A stretch of 64,000 bases of DNA from JBMYRH01 sp049602155 (GCA_049602155.1 JBMYRH010000002.1:124001-188000); one strand, 5' to 3'. Numbered from the stretch's first letter, positions 1 to 9,053 are shown. A program made the numbers and translations. The notes: generated from the letters alone by a model not told the origin.

Positions 1-1456
1 GGTGAGCCTCTGTGTCGTCGCCCAGGCGGACGAGTAACCATTGGAGGAGGAAGCGGTGGAAGCGCTCTTGTGTCGTGGCTGGGAGGATCCCTCGCGCGAC
101 GTTCCAGTGGACACCGGAGCGGAACCCGAAGGCCTCTTCGCCGGCCAGGCTCGTGTGACGGCTCTCGATAAACCGCAGCTGTGTGAGGCGCTCGAGGTTT
201 TGACGGATCTGCTCGGGAGCTTGGTCCCGCTGGATGACACCGGGCTCGGAGGCATCGTCTGCGCTCATGCGCTGCAGCGCGACCAGGGCGCTGAGCCAAA
301 ACTCGCTGCCGATGACGGCGGCCCGGGCCAGGGTGGTGCGCTCCGAGGGCGTCAGGATGCCAATCTGAGCCAGCACGACGCCCTCGAGGGTCTCGGGCAT
401 GTCCAGATCCCAGGCGACCGACTCATCGATCTCCCAGGTACGCCGGCGGAGGCGAATCCCTCCGGCCTCTCGGAGGTAGCGCACGAGGGATTTCAGCGCG
501 TAGGGGTTGCCCTTTCCTTGGCCAAGGATGCGCTGCATCAAGTCCTTGGGGACCTCCTTGATGCCCGTGAAGTAGAGGCGCAGCATCTTCTCCGATTCAC
601 TGCGACTCAACGGTGTCAGCTGCGTACAAGGGTAGAGGTCCCACCCCGGCAAGATCTCTTGAAGCTCCGGGGAGCCACTGAGCAGCATCATCATCGGGCG
701 ATTCTTGAGCGTGGCCTCGACGGCGCCGGCTAAGGCGAGGCTGCGGGCGCTCGCGCGGTTCGCGTTGTCGACGATGATGAGCAGGGGCTGCTGAATCGAC
801 ATCGCCGCGAAGAGGCGAATTAACGCTGCAGTCCCTCGTCCGTTGAGGGCCTCATCGTCGATCCCTGGGCCGCGGCGTGGTCGCGAATCGACCTCCCAAT
901 CGAGGAGGTGCGCGATTGGTCCTGCGATCTCTAGCGCTTCATCTGGGAGCGCCTCCTCGACGGTCGCCACCAAACGTGCACCCGCCTCTACAGCGTCGCC
1001 CGAGGCGGGGACGTCACAGGCGGCGCGGAGCAGGGCATCCCACATCCGGAAAGGGCCCCCTGAGGCCGGGCAGCGCGCTCGAATGACCCTCGTGTCGGCG
1101 TGGCGCTTCTGAGCGGCGTCGACCAGGGCCTTGGCGACCCGCGCCTTGCCCATCCCGTATTCACTGACGAGCAAGTGTATGCGTGAGGTCCAGGTGTCGA
1201 CGACGGCGTCAAAGCCTGCGCCGAGTTTCTTGATGGCCCGTTCGCGGCCGATGACTGGAGCAGCTAGCTTCCGCGGGTTCCATGGAAACGGAGGCCACGT
1301 CGCCAGATCATCGGCGTCGAAGGCGCCTGGCGCGGCGCGATCCAGATCGAATCCACCTGCACCTGAGGTTCCAGGTCGCACTGGGAGCAGGGTCAAACAC
1401 TGCTCGCAAAACGGGAAGTCGGTGAGGTTCTGATGCTTACAAGACGGACACTTCAT
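1..1456 (-). CDS. Zinc-ribbon AAA/STAND-type ATPase, 3' end cut by window
   Basis: The minus-strand frame is open from an ATG at 1456 to the window edge, giving at least 485 codons with no stop. The N-terminus is a small zinc ribbon (CPSC then CEQC within the first 20 residues). A P-loop-like segment follows (SEYGMGKAR), with a hydrophobic LLIIVDN strand as Walker B and a typical AAA/ORC-type helical region after it. The P-loop is slightly degenerate because the usual Ser/Thr after GK is Ala. This layout resembles the large signalling ATPases found beside kinases and cyclases, but I cannot name a substrate. A downstream zinc-ribbon protein gene and dam lie upstream on the same strand with short gaps, so they may be co-transcribed. 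The C-terminus is missing. Confidence 0.75.
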   Translation of the reverse strand, partial: MKCPSCKHQNLTDFPFCEQCLTLLPVRPGTSGAGGFDLDRAAPGAFDADDLATWPPFPWNPRKLAAPVIGRERAIKKLGAGFDAVVDTWTSRIHLLVSEYGMGKARVAKALVDAAQKRHADTRVIRARCPASGGPFRMWDALLRAACDVPASGDAVEAGARLVATVEEALPDEALEIAGPIAHLLDWEVDSRPRRGPGIDDEALNGRGTAALIRLFAAMSIQQPLLIIVDNANRASARSLALAGAVEATLKNRPMMMLLSGSPELQEILPGWDLYPCTQLTPLSRSESEKMLRLYFTGIKEVPKDLMQRILGQGKGNPYALKSLVRYLREAGGIRLRRRTWEIDESVAWDLDMPETLEGVVLAQIGILTPSERTTLARAAVIGSEFWLSALVALQRMSADDASEPGVIQRDQAPEQIRQNLERLTQLRFIESRHTSLAGEEAFGFRSGVHWNVARGILPATTQERFHRFLLQWLLVRLGDDTEAH

Positions 1457-1585
1457 GACGCGGATGCCCCCTATTGCGAGGCTGATAACGTGTCCTATGC
1501 CGCGACGCAAATTGCATCTTCACGGTCCGCGATACCGAACGGTTTCTGCGCACACCTCCTCGGGCTGCTGCATGGCCGAAGCCCG

Positions 1586-2551
1586 CTACATCAGGGCGAA
1601 CAGCACCAATGTGACCAATCCTGTCGCGATCGCCAAGGGGAGTGCGGCGTCACGGGGTAACCACCCGGTCGGGCTGCGGCGCACAGAGCCCTGGACGGCG
1701 TCGATGTATGTCGTCGCACCGCGCCGGATGTGGTTGCGCTGGCTGACAGGCTCGAGTTTGACGACCGCTTCGGTCAGCAGAGTCTCAGTGGTGCTCTCAG
1801 CCGAGGGCATCTCCGGAGTGGTGACCGCGACGCTCTCAGGGGTCGGATATGGGGGGCTCGCGCTGGGGGCGTAGGTCACAGAGTGAGAGGCCATCACGGG
1901 GCGAGAGGGCGCCTTTGATACCTCAGGGGTCCCGAGCAAGGTCTCGGCGATGGGGGACGCTGACCAGTCATGGACGACCCCGACGACGGGGGCCGGGAGT
2001 GGAGACTCCTCCTCCGTACAGTCGCTCTCGGGGGCGCTCGGGTCCGTGCCGATGATCACTGCCGGCTCGACACGCATCGCTTTGGTCGGTGTCCAACCCA
2101 CAGGATCCGCCGTACGGCGCTCCGGGACCTCGACCATCAGTGGGCTCAGCAGGTCCTCATCGTCAGGGCTGTTGTCGGCCTTGGAGGTCGGGTGGAACAC
2201 GGCCTCAAGCACGGCGGCGCCGAGATCCATCGTCGCTTGGGCGGTGGGGCCGGTCTCCTCAACTGCCTCGGAAACGTCGCGGTAGGGACGCCAGGTGTGG
2301 TGACCCACCCCTGGCTCGGTGCGCGCACGTCGCTTGATCGTGGCCGCGTCACGCTGTGCCTGTCGCTCACCGACACCGGTGGGCGCGTCTAGCGGCACTC
2401 CGTCGCGATAGAAGTCGTAATCACGCTGTAGATCACTGGTGAGATCGAAGCCACAAGAGGGGCATTGACTGAGCGACACCGCGTTGGCGTCACCACATCG
2501 GATGCAGACGCGCTGTAGCGTCTTAGGTTGAGGCGCGTTCGTCTCGAGCAT
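1586..2551 (-). CDS. Zinc-ribbon protein with C-terminal membrane anchor
   Basis: This 321-residue protein starts with a four-cysteine ribbon (CIRCG near residue 17, CPSCG near residue 30). A long Pro/Glu/Ser/Thr-rich, probably disordered middle follows. A single hydrophobic helix ends the protein (about residues 300-321), so it is likely tail-anchored with the ribbon in the cytoplasm. It lies 33 bases after dam and 129 bases before the zinc-ribbon ATPase on the same strand; both products carry similar N-terminal ribbons, which suggests a shared role. No enzymatic motif is visible and I do not recognise a named family. Confidence 0.7.
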   Translation of the reverse strand: MLETNAPQPKTLQRVCIRCGDANAVSLSQCPSCGFDLTSDLQRDYDFYRDGVPLDAPTGVGERQAQRDAATIKRRARTEPGVGHHTWRPYRDVSEAVEETGPTAQATMDLGAAVLEAVFHPTSKADNSPDDEDLLSPLMVEVPERRTADPVGWTPTKAMRVEPAVIIGTDPSAPESDCTEEESPLPAPVVGVVHDWSASPIAETLLGTPEVSKAPSRPVMASHSVTYAPSASPPYPTPESVAVTTPEMPSAESTTETLLTEAVVKLEPVSQRNHIRRGATTYIDAVQGSVRRSPTGWLPRDAALPLAIATGLVTLVLFALM

Positions 2552-2583
2552 ATCGGTTCCTCGGTGGCGCAGAAGCGCTAAGT

Positions 2584-3471
2584 TCAGTACGTCCGGACGA
2601 TGACTTCACGCACAGGACGACGATTCGAGGCCTTGCGCGAGATAAGGCGCGGCGCCATGACGATGTCGATTCGGAAGTCTTTGTAGAGGCTCTGAATCAG
2701 TGGCGTATCGCTGTTGGAGAGCATGCAATGCACGCCTCGATTGGCGAGATCCGTCACCGTGTCAGCGAGGCGCGCTTGGTCTTCTTCATCGAAGGAGCCC
2801 GAGGTGTAGCTCGTGAAGTTGGCCGTCTTGCTCAGGGGCTGGTAGGGCGGATCGAAGTACACGAAGTCTCCCGATTTTGGAGCTGTCATCGTGTCGTCGA
2901 AGCCTGCGTGGGTGAGCGCGGCGCGCGAGAGCGCTTCGGAGGCTCTCTGGAGCTTCGCTTCGTCGCAGATCACGGGGTTACTGTAGCGCCCCATCGGCAC
3001 GTTGAACTGACCACGCCGGTTGACTCGGTAGAGGCCATTGAAGCAGGTCCGGTTCAGGTAGAGCGTGCGGGCCGCGCGCTCGACGTCCGTGAGCGTCTCT
3101 GGATCGCGGCTTCGCATCCAGTAGTAGTGCTCTTTTTCGTACGGGTGGTGCTGGAGCTCAGCGACCAACGCCGGGAGCGCGTCCCGGACGCAGCGATAGA
3201 GCAGCACCAGCTCGTAGTTCACGTCACTGAGGAACGCCCTGTCAGGCTGAAGGGCGTAGAAGAGCGCGCCGCCCCCGAAGAAGGGCTCAAAATAGCGCTC
3301 ATACTGCGCCGGGAGGCGCGAGATGAGGTCGTCTAGGAGTCGGGTCTTTCCGCCGGCCCATTTCACGATGGGTCGGGCCCGAGTTGCCTTTGAAAGCCTT
3401 GGCGTTGGAGACAGGTGGGCCTGAGCCTCAGTCTCCACGAGCGGCCCTGGGGAAGGGGCGAGCTGCGTCAT
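2584..3471 (-). CDS. dam: DNA adenine methyltransferase, Dam/D12 class
   Basis: Transfers a methyl group from S-adenosylmethionine to N6 of adenine in DNA; Dam-family enzymes usually recognise GATC. The 295-residue protein has the family motifs in order: KWAGGK at residues 37-42, the SAM-binding EPFFGGG at 62-68 and the catalytic DPPY at 207-210 followed by QPL. The length is a little over the usual 270-280 because of a 30-residue N-terminal extension that looks disordered. No restriction endonuclease is adjacent, which favours a solitary regulatory or repair-linked methylase. Specificity for GATC is inferred from the family, not seen. Confidence 0.88.
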   Translation of the reverse strand: MTQLAPSPGPLVETEAQAHLSPTPRLSKATRARPIVKWAGGKTRLLDDLISRLPAQYERYFEPFFGGGALFYALQPDRAFLSDVNYELVLLYRCVRDALPALVAELQHHPYEKEHYYWMRSRDPETLTDVERAARTLYLNRTCFNGLYRVNRRGQFNVPMGRYSNPVICDEAKLQRASEALSRAALTHAGFDDTMTAPKSGDFVYFDPPYQPLSKTANFTSYTSGSFDEEDQARLADTVTDLANRGVHCMLSNSDTPLIQSLYKDFRIDIVMAPRLISRKASNRRPVREVIVRTY

Positions 3472-3676
3472 GGATAAAGCCTCGAATACACGTCACCGGC
3501 GCGGGAATCGACGCGGGTCGAGCCTGCCGGGCGATGGGGTCATGAAGGGGAGGAAATCCGACGACGCATCCGGGATATTTGGAGGCGCTGTCGTGACGTC
3601 CAAAGGGTCGACCGGGATCGGGCCAGCGTCAAAAAAACTACTGGCAAGAGTCGCTAAAACTCGCCCTCACTGGGGT

Positions 3677-4384
3677 CTAGGATTCCATCCCGAACATTGA
3701 GAAGCGGGCGCTGCCTGATTCACTGGCAAACATGGTGCCGACGTGCAGCAGCAGTTCGCTTGAGAGCGGCAGCCCTTCGAGGTCTGCGTGCGCCTCAGAC
3801 CAGGCGCTCATGCACCCGTTCGAGCAGAAGAGCGGCGAGAGCTCGCAGACGTCTGCCAAAGCGCGCGTGCCGTCCCAGTTGCTCTGGAAGGCCGCCGCTC
3901 CATTGGGCGTGATCTCGACGATGGCGCCTGAGGCCATCGTGAAGGAGACCGGCGCATCGCATTGGCCGCAGGGAGATGTCCCGTCTACGGTGCGAAGGAG
4001 GAGGCTGTGGAGGCTCATCAGTTCGAAGCCCCCGAGGGTGAAGACGTTGACGCCCCCCTCAAGGTGCCCCCGATGAGGGGTCCGCGAACCGCTCACTGTC
4101 CCGAGGACAGTGATGATTTGTTCACCCGCTCCGTCGAGCGTGAGGAGGCGCTTAAACACGAGCGCTGTGATCGCCGCTTGAGTCGCGGTCACCGATTCGC
4201 CTCGGGTCTCCAAGCCCGTGATCAGATCGGAGACCGATGGGAGCCACCCGCGCTCGGACAGGCCGCGCATGAGGTGATTGAGCACCAGTTGCTCGTCAGC
4301 GCTCAGCGACTCTGCCATCTGCTTGAAGAACCCAATCAAGGTCATCTCGCCGGCTGGCGATACGTTGATTAGCGTTGCAGACAC
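3677..4384 (-). CDS. MerB-like (organomercurial lyase family) protein
   Basis: The 235-residue protein has a helical winged-helix-like N-terminal part and a C-terminal half resembling alkylmercury lyase. Similarities include a Cys-containing loop followed by APVSFT (Cys139, Cys142, Asp143), a short VEITPNGAAA strand, a second FCSNGC cysteine cluster (Cys187, Cys191) and an LEGLPL segment. In MerB, cysteines at two such positions bind mercury and cleave the C-Hg bond. No merA, merR, merT or merP is nearby, so the substrate is open; MerB-like proteins of other function are possible. The longest frame begins with GTG at 4384; an ATG at 4345 is an alternative start. It is divergent from uvrB. Confidence 0.6.
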   Translation of the reverse strand: MSATLINVSPAGEMTLIGFFKQMAESLSADEQLVLNHLMRGLSERGWLPSVSDLITGLETRGESVTATQAAITALVFKRLLTLDGAGEQIITVLGTVSGSRTPHRGHLEGGVNVFTLGGFELMSLHSLLLRTVDGTSPCGQCDAPVSFTMASGAIVEITPNGAAAFQSNWDGTRALADVCELSPLFCSNGCMSAWSEAHADLEGLPLSSELLLHVGTMFASESGSARFSMFGMES

Positions 4385-4472
4385 GTCGAAGCTCCCGGGC
4401 TGCCGAGGGACAGCTTGGGTTTCTACAAGGGGACCGAGGTCGTCGCAACTACAAGCGCCCTTGTGTCGGAGA

Positions 4473-6494
4473 ATGGGTCTGGGTGACTGTAGCGTGGTGA
4501 CAACGCGACGTTTCGAGATCTGCTCCGAGTACGAGCCCGCTGGCGATCAGCCAAGCGCTATCAGCGCCTTGGTCGAGGGCGTTGAAGCTGGGTTGGCCAA
4601 GCAAGTGCTCTTGGGCGCTACAGGGACGGGTAAAACCTACACCATCGCGAAGCTCATCGAGGCGGTGCAGCGCCCCGCGCTGGTGTTGGCGCCGAACAAG
4701 ACCTTGGCGGCTCAGCTCTTCACAGAGTTTCAGCGCTTCTTTCCGGACAACGCTGTCTCGTACTTCGTCAGTTATTACGACTATTACCAGCCTGAGGCTT
4801 ACGTCCCCTCGACCGACACGTTCATTGAGAAGGACGCGATGATCAATGACACGATCGACCAGATGCGGCATGCCGCGACACGGTCGGTCATCGCGCGCCC
4901 TGACACGCTCATCATAGCCAGTGTGTCGTGCATCTACGGTATCGGGCATCGGTCGATGTACGAGGGGATGCTGATTCACTTGGACCAAGGGACGACCGTA
5001 CGCAGGGATCGCCTGCTTCGGGCGCTCGTTGATGCGCAGTATCAACGCAACGACTTCGACTTTCACCGGAGCACATTTCGGGTGCGTGGTGATGTCGTCG
5101 AGGTCTTCCCGGTCTACGAGGATGATGAAGCGATCCGCCTGACTTTTTGGGGTGATGAGCTGGAGTCCATCCAACGGATCGATCCGCTGCGTGGGACCGT
5201 GCGTTCGACCCTCACCGAGGTCGACATCTTCCCGGGCAGCCACTACGTGACCCCGTCCGATCAGCTTCGAAAGGCCATCGTCAGCATCCAGGATGAGCTC
5301 CAGGGGCGGCTCCAAGAGCTGCGTGGTGAGGGGCATTTGGTCGAGGCCCAACGCCTTGAGCAGCGGACCATGTACGACATCGAGATGTTGGAGCAGATGG
5401 GCTTCTGCCACGGCATCGAGAATTACTCTCGGCACCTCACCGGGGCCGCACCAGGCGAGCCTCCACCTGTCTTGCTGGATTACTTCGCTGACGATTTCCT
5501 GATGGTGATCGACGAGTCCCATGTCGCGCTGCCTCAGGTGGGGGGGATGTTTCGAGGGGACCAAGCCCGAAAGGGGACTCTGGTCGATCATGGGTTCCGT
5601 CTCCCGAGCGCGATGGACAACCGACCCTTGAGATTTGAGGAGTTCGAGGAGCGGGTAGGCCAGGTCGTCTACATGAGCGCGACCCCAGGTGAGTACGAGC
5701 TAGAGGCCGCCGACGGAGCGGTCATCGAGCTGATTAACCGCCCCACGGGCCTCATCGATCCACAGGTTGAGATTCGCCCGGTGGCGACTCAGGTCGATGA
5801 CCTCCTCGAGGCGATTCGCGAGCGCGTCGCGAAAGGGCAGCGTGTCCTGGTCACGACCCTCACCAAGCGCATGTCAGAGGATCTGACCGAGTACTACCGA
5901 GAGCTCGGCGTTCAAGTGCGATATCTGCACTCGGACATCGACACGTTAGAGCGGGTTCAGCTCCTGGCGGATCTGCGCCGCGGGGTCTTCGATGTCTTGG
6001 TCGGGATCAACCTGCTTCGAGAGGGGCTGGACCTCCCGGAAGTCGGGCTTGTCGCGATCCTTGATGCCGACAAGGAGGGCTTTTTGCGCTCCGCCCGCAG
6101 CCTCATTCAGACCATCGGCCGCGCTGCCCGCCACTTGGAGGGCTCGGTGATCCTCTACGCCGATCGGATCACGCGATCGATGAAGCAGGCGATCGATGAG
6201 ACGGAGCGTCGACGTGGCATTCAGCTGGCGTTTAATGCGGAGCACGGGATCACGCCACGCTCTGTCATTCGTTCGGACGCTGGCGTGATGCACCAACACA
6301 CGGCGGATGTGGCGACAGCCCCTGTACAGCAGCTCGCTGAGGCGCAGTCTCCGGCGCAGCTCAACGAAGAGATCGCCAGACTGCGCCTTGAGATGACCGC
6401 CGCGGCGAAGGCGCTTGAGTTTGAACGTGCCGCGGAATTGAGAGACCAGTTGCGCGCTTATGAGGCAGCTCACTTAGGGCTCGCGACCGGATGA
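4473..6494 (+). CDS. uvrB: Excinuclease ABC subunit B
   Basis: DNA-damage recognition helicase of nucleotide excision repair; it is loaded on DNA by UvrA and recruits UvrC. Visible are the Walker A GATGTGKT near residue 50, the damage-clamping beta-hairpin (YYDYYQPEAY), the DESH helicase motif, the LLREGLDLPEV motif, and a C-terminal UVR helix pair (ALEFERAAELRDQL) that contacts UvrC. From ATG 4473 the length is 673 residues, normal for UvrB. The frame is open further upstream, but that part has no UvrB similarity. A GTG at 4497, just before TTRRFEI, is the other plausible start. uvrA and uvrC are not in the window. Confidence 0.95.
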   Translation: MGLGDCSVVTTRRFEICSEYEPAGDQPSAISALVEGVEAGLAKQVLLGATGTGKTYTIAKLIEAVQRPALVLAPNKTLAAQLFTEFQRFFPDNAVSYFVSYYDYYQPEAYVPSTDTFIEKDAMINDTIDQMRHAATRSVIARPDTLIIASVSCIYGIGHRSMYEGMLIHLDQGTTVRRDRLLRALVDAQYQRNDFDFHRSTFRVRGDVVEVFPVYEDDEAIRLTFWGDELESIQRIDPLRGTVRSTLTEVDIFPGSHYVTPSDQLRKAIVSIQDELQGRLQELRGEGHLVEAQRLEQRTMYDIEMLEQMGFCHGIENYSRHLTGAAPGEPPPVLLDYFADDFLMVIDESHVALPQVGGMFRGDQARKGTLVDHGFRLPSAMDNRPLRFEEFEERVGQVVYMSATPGEYELEAADGAVIELINRPTGLIDPQVEIRPVATQVDDLLEAIRERVAKGQRVLVTTLTKRMSEDLTEYYRELGVQVRYLHSDIDTLERVQLLADLRRGVFDVLVGINLLREGLDLPEVGLVAILDADKEGFLRSARSLIQTIGRAARHLEGSVILYADRITRSMKQAIDETERRRGIQLAFNAEHGITPRSVIRSDAGVMHQHTADVATAPVQQLAEAQSPAQLNEEIARLRLEMTAAAKALEFERAAELRDQLRAYEAAHLGLATG

Positions 6495-6553
6495 GCGGAG
6501 GCAGGCTGAAGGGCTAGTCAAAGCATTTCAGGCGAATTGCCTTGATATGGGTT

Positions 6554-6570
6554 GTGATAATCGTTATCAC
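6554..6570. promoter_or_regulatory. Fur box upstream of bfd-bfr
   Basis: A perfect inverted repeat, GTGATAA-TCG-TTATCAC. The inner 15 bases (6555-6569) match 13 of the 14 defined positions of the 7-1-7 Fur consensus (TGATAAT-N-ATTATCA). It lies 25 bases before the bfd start codon, so Fur-Fe(II) would be expected to repress bfd and probably bfr. Confidence 0.8.
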
Positions 6571-6594
6571 TGAAGTCAGTGAGGTGTGACCCTG

Positions 6595-6810
6595 ATGATT
6601 GTGTGCCTTTGCCACGGTGTGAGTGATCGCGTGATTGACGATGCCATCAATGATGGCTGTTCGTCGGTTGGCCAGGTCGGTAGCAACTGTAAAGCGGGCA
6701 CGGATTGTGGGGCATGTCGCTCGGAGATCCGAGACCGGTTGCGCAACGCAGAGCATGACCGAGGGTCAAGGTCTACTTCAGGACTCTTTCCTGTGGTGAG
6801 CGTGTTATAA
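6595..6810 (+). CDS. bfd: Bacterioferritin-associated ferredoxin
   Basis: A [2Fe-2S] protein that donates electrons to bacterioferritin to release stored iron. The 71-residue product has the four cluster cysteines in the family pattern: Cys4-X-Cys6 at the N-terminus and Cys38-X2-Cys41. The last 20 or so residues (after EIRDRL) look unrelated to the family and are probably an unstructured tail. ATG 6595 is chosen because the family begins right before the first Cys pair; GAGG at 6581-6584 is a suitable ribosome site. It lies between a Fur box and bfr, fitting iron-regulated expression. Confidence 0.9.
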   Translation: MIVCLCHGVSDRVIDDAINDGCSSVGQVGSNCKAGTDCGACRSEIRDRLRNAEHDRGSRSTSGLFPVVSVL

Positions 6811-6861
6811 GGCGCAGCGCTTCGCATCGCGACGAGGCCTTAACCGCTTTAGGAGGACCAC

Positions 6862-7344
6862 GTGAAGCCAGCGAGCCCTGACATCGTCAAGAGATTGAAC
6901 GAGGTGTTGACCCTCGAGTTGACCGCTATCAACCAGTACTTCTTGCACGCAGAGATGTGCGGAGACTGGGGATTCACCAAGCTGTACAAGGTGATTCGCG
7001 CAGAGTCGATCGACGAGATGAAGCACGCGGAGAAGCTGATCGAGCGCATCCTCTTCTTGGAGGGGCTCCCGAATGTGCAGCGCCTCGGCAAGATCACGAT
7101 TGGCGAGACGGTCAAGGAGCAGCTAGAGCTCGACTTGGCCCTCGAGGAGCGGGCCATCCCGGTGCTCAACGCTGGTATCAAGCAGTGCCGTGATGAGGGG
7201 GATAACGGAACCCGAGCTCTCTTTGAGGAGATCTTGGTCGACGAGGAGCGCCATGTGGATTGGTTGGAGTCTCAGCTCGAGATCATCCGGCAGATCGGGA
7301 TTGAGAACTACCTCGCTCAGCAAGTCGAGCAGGGCAACCCGTAA
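6862..7344 (+). CDS. bfr: Bacterioferritin, haem-binding type
   Basis: Subunit of a 24-meric iron-storage cage that oxidises Fe(II) at a di-iron centre. The 160-residue length is typical. Ferroxidase ligands are visible: Glu19, Glu52, His55, Glu95, Glu128 and His131. Met53, between Glu52 and His55, is the axial haem ligand of haem-type subunits. The start is GTG 6862, preceded by a strong AGGAGG. It follows bfd by 51 bases, so the Fur box at 6554 probably controls both. Bfd and Bfr act as electron donor and store. Confidence 0.95.
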   Translation: MKPASPDIVKRLNEVLTLELTAINQYFLHAEMCGDWGFTKLYKVIRAESIDEMKHAEKLIERILFLEGLPNVQRLGKITIGETVKEQLELDLALEERAIPVLNAGIKQCRDEGDNGTRALFEEILVDEERHVDWLESQLEIIRQIGIENYLAQQVEQGNP

Positions 7345-7350
7345 CGCCGT

Positions 7351-7370
7351 GTGCTCTGCAGCTGCAGCAC
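7351..7370. terminator. Possible bidirectional hairpin between convergent genes
   Basis: An imperfect inverted repeat with GTGCT/AGCAC ends around a CTGCAG core lies between the convergent ends of bfr and the DUF898-like gene. There is no T-run, so a role in termination is only suggested by position. Confidence 0.3.
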
Positions 7371-7375
7371 CTTGA

Positions 7376-9053
7376 TCACGTCAGCTCGCGCCAGACCTCG
7401 TGGTTGGTCTCGAACGTCCGCTTCTTCGCGTAGTACCACGCGTAGTAGATGCCGAGGGTGAGCTGCGTGAGCAGCAGGCCGACTAGGTTCAGCACGAAGT
7501 AGTCGAGGCCAGCACCGGTGAAGTCGTTCTGGAACCATCGGTCGCGGTAGTACATGCGGGTGTGCCGGTTCATGAACCGCGTCATGTTCACCACGGCCCA
7601 GGGGACGTAGATGAACAAGGTCACACAGCATAAGAGCCACTGGACAAGGGCGTAGGGGAGCAGGCTGCCGCCTGTCGCAGTGAACTGGCACCCTCCGACG
7701 TGCTCGCCGTTCTCAAAGATGTGGATCTGCTCAACGACCTTCGCGCGGACTTTGCAGTATGCCCAAGCGCCGTAGATTCCGAAGGTCACCATCGTCAACA
7801 GGTAGTTGACCAGCAGCAGGGGCAGGAGTTGTCCACCGGTCATGTTGAACTGCGCTTGGTAGACAGTGCCGTCCTCGGCGACTGCGTCAGAGCGCTCTAG
7901 GAACCAGCGCGCCATGTCGCAGATGAACCAGGCGCCATAGATCCCGAAGGTCACGAGGGTGAGCAAGTAGCCCACGATAAATTTCACGAAGAGGGCACCG
8001 CCTTCGCCGTGGAAACGCGCGTAGACCCAGCCGCCTTGAGTGGGGCCAAATACGGTGCGGGAGGCGAGGTACTTCATCCCCTTGCAGATGAACCATGGGG
8101 TGTAGATCCCGAAGGTCACGACGGTGAGCAGGGCGTGCAGGAAGAAGAGCTTGAAGATCTCTCCGCCTTCTCCTTGGAAGTTTGGTCGTCGTTCGCCGAT
8201 AACGACGACGTCCTGCCCTGAAGCAGCGATTGGCGGCTGATCCAGCACTGTGTCGGGGTCCGTCTGAGCGGCCGATTTAGCTTCGGATTGAGGGGCGGAT
8301 TGAGGGGACTGTGCGGTTGCCGGTTGGGGAGCAGGTTCGTCGGCCCAATCCCCTGGCGTCGTGGGTGTGGGGGCTGCGTCGCGCCAATCGACGACAGCGT
8401 CGGGCGTCGACGGTGCGTCATCGTCCATCGCGGTCATCCAAGCCGTCGCTTCCTCTTCCTCGTCGTCTTCTTCNNNNNNNNNNNNNNNNNNNNNNNNNNN
8501 NNNNNNNNNNNNNNNNNNNNNNNNNNNNNNNNNNNNNNNNNNNNNNNNNNNNNNNNNNNNNNNNNNNNNNNNNGACCGGCTCAGGGGCCTGCACGACCGG
8601 CTCAGGGGCCTGCACGACCGGCTCAGGGGCCTGCACGACCGGCTCAGGGCTGAGATCTTCCATGCCGAGGTCGGCCGCGGAGATGAAGGCAGTGGCTTCT
8701 TCGTCGTCTCCTTCTTCCACCTCTGGCTCTGCCACCGGGGCTGGCTCAGGGTGGTGAATGGCTTTGACCGTGAACTTGGTCCGCCCGATCTGGAATGTCT
8801 CACCGACTGCGACCTGGAAGGGGTCACGGACGATGCTGCCGCCCCACACGATGCCGTTGGTGCTGCCGAGATCGCGGACCTCTACAGCGTCTCCTTGGAG
8901 TTGAAGCTCCGCGTGTCGCCCAGAGGCTCCCGCGTCGTCGATGATGATCTCGCCCTTTCGGCGGCCAATGATGACGCCCTCGGGCTGGAGTGTGCGAGAG
9001 CTGCTCTCGCCTGTTGCGGAGAGGATCTCGAGAACATAGTGGCTTTCACCCAT
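7376..9053 (-). CDS. FHA-domain, repeat-linker, DUF898-like membrane protein (interrupted by assembly gap)
   Basis: The N-terminal part (from ATG 9053, preceded by GGAGG) is an FHA phosphothreonine-binding domain: IIGRRKGEIIIDD, then SGRHAEL and DLGSTNGIVW. A Pro/Glu-rich linker made of the heptad VQAPEPV runs into a 100-N gap. After the gap comes an acidic stretch, then four or more similar membrane modules with the recurring pattern TFGIYxxWF, as in the DUF898/YjgN family. The frames on the two sides differ, but the N-run is of nominal length, so this is most likely one gene whose repeat region failed to assemble. Phosphorylation-dependent binding by the FHA domain, perhaps to Ser/Thr kinase targets, is an inference. 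Confidence 0.7.
8474..8573. other. Assembly gap of 100 N
   Basis: Exactly 100 undetermined bases, a typical scaffold placeholder. It is flanked on one side by the 21-base tandem repeat and on the other by low-complexity acidic codons, which explains why assembly broke here. Confidence 0.98.
8574..8649. repeat. 21-base tandem repeat encoding VQAPEPV
   Basis: Three identical 21-base units (8574, 8595 and 8616) and a partial fourth, unit starting GACCGGCTCAGGGG. On the minus strand they encode a seven-residue Pro/Glu unit linking the FHA domain to the membrane part. The array runs into the N gap, so the true copy number is unknown. Confidence 0.95.

Noticed and set aside
2584..3471. Restriction-modification system
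   Set aside because: Only the methylase is visible; no nuclease-like gene is adjacent on either side within the window.
4449..5591. Long antisense frame opposite uvrB
   Set aside because: It mirrors the uvrB codons in a GC-rich genome and has no domain, signal or ribosome site.
8418..8827. Arg/Ser/Pro-rich frame through the repeat next to the gap
   Set aside because: It is the repeat read in the wrong frame; the FHA frame is the coding one.
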